Assembly: GCA_030834835.1 (NCBI GenBank)
Contig: JAUQXD010000852.1
Location: forward strand, 1 to 7,581
Direction of reading: 5' to 3'
From: Thermoflexales bacterium
Lineage (GTDB): Bacteria > Chloroflexota > Anaerolineae > Fen-1058
DNA length: 7,581 bases
Under the pieces are notes generated by a model that saw only the letters and a list, made by a program, of their open reading frames with translations, had not been told where the DNA came from and ran no database searches. Below are positions 5,725 to 7,581 of this stretch, one piece after another (position 1 is the stretch's first letter; every line of letters begins with the position of its first letter). The position numbers and the translations under genes were made by a program.

Positions 5725-6614
5725 TGCGTCAACGTCGTGGTTGTCGTTACTGGCTCAAACTGCTGTCGGTTGGGTTGATCGGCGGCCTGCTGTTAGCGTA
5801 TCTCGGCTATGTGCTCCTCAGTGCGGAAGCGTACATGCAACCGGCCCCTTATGCGATTGACCATACCCCGCTGGACGACGGCTTCGCTTATGAAGACGTC
5901 ACGCTGAAGACGATCGATGGTTTCGATCTGAAAGCGTGGTATTTGCCCTCGCGCAACGGCGCGGCGATTATCCTGCTGCACGGCTATGGCGGCAATCGGT
6001 TGGAGATGTTGACTCGCGCCGGGCTGCTGGCAAGTCACGGCTACGGCGTATTGCTGTACGACGAGCGTGGTTCAGGTGAGAGCGGCGGCTCGCGCACCTT
6101 CGGCTGGCTGGATGCGCAGGATGTGTCATTGGCACTGAACTATCTGCAAAACAAGGCCGAAATCGATCCACAGCGCATCGGCGTGTTGGGCTTCTCCATC
6201 GGCGGCCAGATTGCGCTGCGAGCGGCCAGTCAGTCCGATCGCATCCGAGCCGTCGTTGCCGAAGAGCCGGGCTTTGCGCGCATCAGCGACGTGCCCGATA
6301 TGCCCACGCTGGAAGACAAATACTATGTGGTGAGTTACTGGCTGGGCGAACGGTGGCTATCGTTGCGGACGGGTGTGCCCATTCCTGACGGCGTGATTGA
6401 GGTCCTGCCCCGTATCGCGCAGCGCCCGATTCTATTCATCGCGACCGGACAAGACTACGGGCGAACACTGGTGCGGTATTTCTTCGATCGAGCGAGTGAG
6501 CCAAAAGAGTGGTGGGAGGTGCCGGAGACCACGCACGGCGGCGGCCCGATCGCGCGGCCTGACGAATACGAGCGCGTGATCGTCGCGTTCTTCGATCGGG
6601 CGTTGGCGAAGTAG
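5721..6614 (+). CDS. Membrane-anchored alpha/beta hydrolase
   Basis: The product is 297 aa. The ATG at 5721 overlaps the thioesterase stop (ATGA); a second ATG at 5724 is an equal alternative, and there is no strong ribosome-binding site of its own. Residues 3-13 are basic, followed by one hydrophobic segment (about 14-34), so the enzyme is probably anchored with its domain outside the cytoplasm. The alpha/beta hydrolase core starts near 58: oxyanion-hole strand LLHGYGGNR (85-93), YDERGSGESGG (113-123), nucleophile elbow G157-F-S159-I-G161, probable acid D245 in ATGQDYG, and catalytic H272 in TTHGGG. The segment 190-225 looks like a cap insertion. Members include esterases, lipases and peptidases; the substrate is unknown. 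Coupling with the thioesterase hints at an acyl-ester or thioester theme, but the two may work in different compartments. Confidence 0.9.
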   Translation: MMRQRRGCRYWLKLLSVGLIGGLLLAYLGYVLLSAEAYMQPAPYAIDHTPLDDGFAYEDVTLKTIDGFDLKAWYLPSRNGAAIILLHGYGGNRLEMLTRAGLLASHGYGVLLYDERGSGESGGSRTFGWLDAQDVSLALNYLQNKAEIDPQRIGVLGFSIGGQIALRAASQSDRIRAVVAEEPGFARISDVPDMPTLEDKYYVVSYWLGERWLSLRTGVPIPDGVIEVLPRIAQRPILFIATGQDYGRTLVRYFFDRASEPKEWWEVPETTHGGGPIARPDEYERVIVAFFDRALAK

Positions 6615-6619
6615 CCGCG

Positions 6620-6628
6620 TGCTATAAT
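6620..6628 (+). promoter_or_regulatory. Extended -10 promoter of the STAND ATPase gene
   Basis: TGCTATAAT matches the extended -10 consensus TGnTATAAT exactly and lies 43 bases before the start codon, just after the hydrolase stop. A TTGGCG (6603-6608) sits too close (14 nt) to be a normal -35 box, which fits an extended -10 promoter. The gene is therefore probably transcribed independently of the upstream pair. Confidence 0.55.
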
Positions 6629-6655
6629 CCTTTCAATTCGATAAGTCCTCATGAT

Positions 6656-6669
6656 TCTCCGGGAGGAGA
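6656..6669 (+). promoter_or_regulatory. Hairpin over the STAND ribosome-binding site
   Basis: TCTCC (6656-6660) can pair with GGAGA (6665-6669) around a GGGA loop of the GNRA type, placing the ribosome-binding site GGAGGAG (6662-6668) in the loop and 3' arm. An alternative pairing is TCCTC (6646-6650) with GAGGA (6663-6667). Either could lower translation. Short pairings with a purine-rich site arise easily by chance. Confidence 0.3.
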
Positions 6670-6671
6670 CG

Positions 6672-7581
6672 ATGACGGACGAAATAACCCCGACAACCTC
6701 CATCAGCACGACCAGCGGCGGCGTCAACCTGGCTGGCGATCAGATTGCGATCGGCGGCGATGTCGTCGGCCGCGACAAGATTGTGCAGGGCTACACTGCC
6801 GCCGAAGTCCGCGCGCTGCTCGATCAGATCTCGACCACCTTTCAGCCCCGGCCTTTCGACGGGCGCTGTCCCTACCTCGGTCTTGCCAGTTATGACGAAG
6901 ATACCGCCGATCTGTTCTTTGGCCGCGAACGCATCGTAATCGAGTTGATCGATCGCGTGCGCGAGGCGCGCTGGGTGTTCGTCACCGGACCGTCGGGCAG
7001 CGGCAAATCATCGTTGGTGCGCGCGGGCCTAATCCACGATCTAAAGCACAACGTTTTGCCCGATAGCGAACGCTGGTTGTATGAGTCGCTTAAGCCGGGG
7101 CGCGATCCATTGAACGAATTGGCCCGCGTCGTATCGAGTCTGGCGGGTACGTTGAATGCGGGTGAGGACATCCGCACCAGAGGCCAGACTGATCCCACGA
7201 TCCTGCATCAGTGGGCCGAGATCGCGCTGAAAGATAAACGCGAGCGCCGCGCCGTCATCCTCGTCGATCAATTCGAGGAGACGTTCACGCAAGTCGCCAG
7301 AGAAGCCGAGCGCGTCGCGTTCTTGAACCTGTTGACGCACGCGGCGACCGTCGAGGGTGGTCGCGTCACGCTGGTGTTTGCGATGCGATCGGACTTTGTG
7401 TCTAACTGCGCGGCGTATCCGCAGCTCAACGACTTGCTCAATCAACAGTTCATGCAAATTGGCGTGATGACGCCTGCCGAGTTGGTGAGTGCCATCGCCC
7501 AGCCCGCCCTGCGCGTCGGCTTGAAAGTAGAACCAGAGTTGGTGACGCAGATCATCGCGGACATGAAGGGCGAACCCGGCG
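6672..7581 (+). CDS. nSTAND1-type P-loop NTPase, N-terminal part
   Basis: The open frame starts at ATG 6672 after GGGAGGAG (6661-6668) and continues past the right edge; 303 residues are visible. Residues 16-38 carry a Gly/Asp-rich leader ending in GGDVVGRDKIV, then a short helix (41-55). The NTPase follows: CPYLGLASYDEDTADLFFGRE (66-86), the usual nSTAND1 opening; Walker A GPSGSGKSS (106-114, K112); Walker B ILVDQFEE (196-203, D199, E202/E203); FAMRSDF (236-242), where R239 sits at the sensor-like position; and a winged-helix-like start, MTPAELVSAIAQPALRVGL (266-284). STAND NTPases are ATP-driven switches in signalling and anti-phage conflict, typically ending in WD40, TPR or other repeats that sense a ligand. 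No effector such as TIR, caspase or nuclease precedes the ATPase, so any effector or sensor must lie off the window or act in trans. Confidence 0.9.
   Translation, partial: MTDEITPTTSISTTSGGVNLAGDQIAIGGDVVGRDKIVQGYTAAEVRALLDQISTTFQPRPFDGRCPYLGLASYDEDTADLFFGRERIVIELIDRVREARWVFVTGPSGSGKSSLVRAGLIHDLKHNVLPDSERWLYESLKPGRDPLNELARVVSSLAGTLNAGEDIRTRGQTDPTILHQWAEIALKDKRERRAVILVDQFEETFTQVAREAERVAFLNLLTHAATVEGGRVTLVFAMRSDFVSNCAAYPQLNDLLNQQFMQIGVMTPAELVSAIAQPALRVGLKVEPELVTQIIADMKGEPG

Overview
The window holds seven protein-coding genes, two of them cut by the window edges. Base composition is moderately GC-rich by eye, and the hexamer CGATCG is unusually frequent. The gene set suggests an environmental, possibly Chloroflexota-like bacterium: a short accessory DnaE polymerase, a UPF0316 membrane protein, an nSTAND1 ATPase with a GDVVGRDKI-type leader, and a lipoprotein with Ala at +2. 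This placement is an inference from gene content, not a phylogenetic result.

Left part (minus strand): the N-terminal 118 residues of a PotD-like ABC-transporter binding lipoprotein (1-356). Upstream of it on the same strand lies a complete short DNA polymerase III alpha subunit (466-3513, 1015 aa). The polymerase keeps its three catalytic aspartates and a plausible beta-clamp motif. It lacks the C-terminal tau-binding region, and parts of its PHP metal site are missing. Its start looks leaderless. A compact 62-bp divergent promoter region separates it from the rightward genes.

Right part (plus strand): a UPF0316/DUF2179 membrane protein (3576-4085), an aldo/keto reductase (4192-5163), a YdiI/MenI-like hotdog thioesterase (5296-5724) and a membrane-anchored alpha/beta hydrolase (5721-6614). 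The last two overlap by ATGA and are probably translationally coupled. The gap before the reductase carries a three-unit CTTTGCGT tandem repeat. The gap before the thioesterase carries a strikingly ordered palindromic element of 66 nt, with an 11-bp closing stem and competing internal hairpins.

Right edge: a separate extended -10 promoter and a strong ribosome-binding site lead into the first 303 residues of an nSTAND1-type P-loop NTPase (6672 to the end). This is the most likely piece of a conflict or signalling system here. Its C-terminal sensor or effector lies beyond the window. No tRNA, rRNA, CRISPR array, insertion sequence or gene-free stretch longer than 300 bases was seen.
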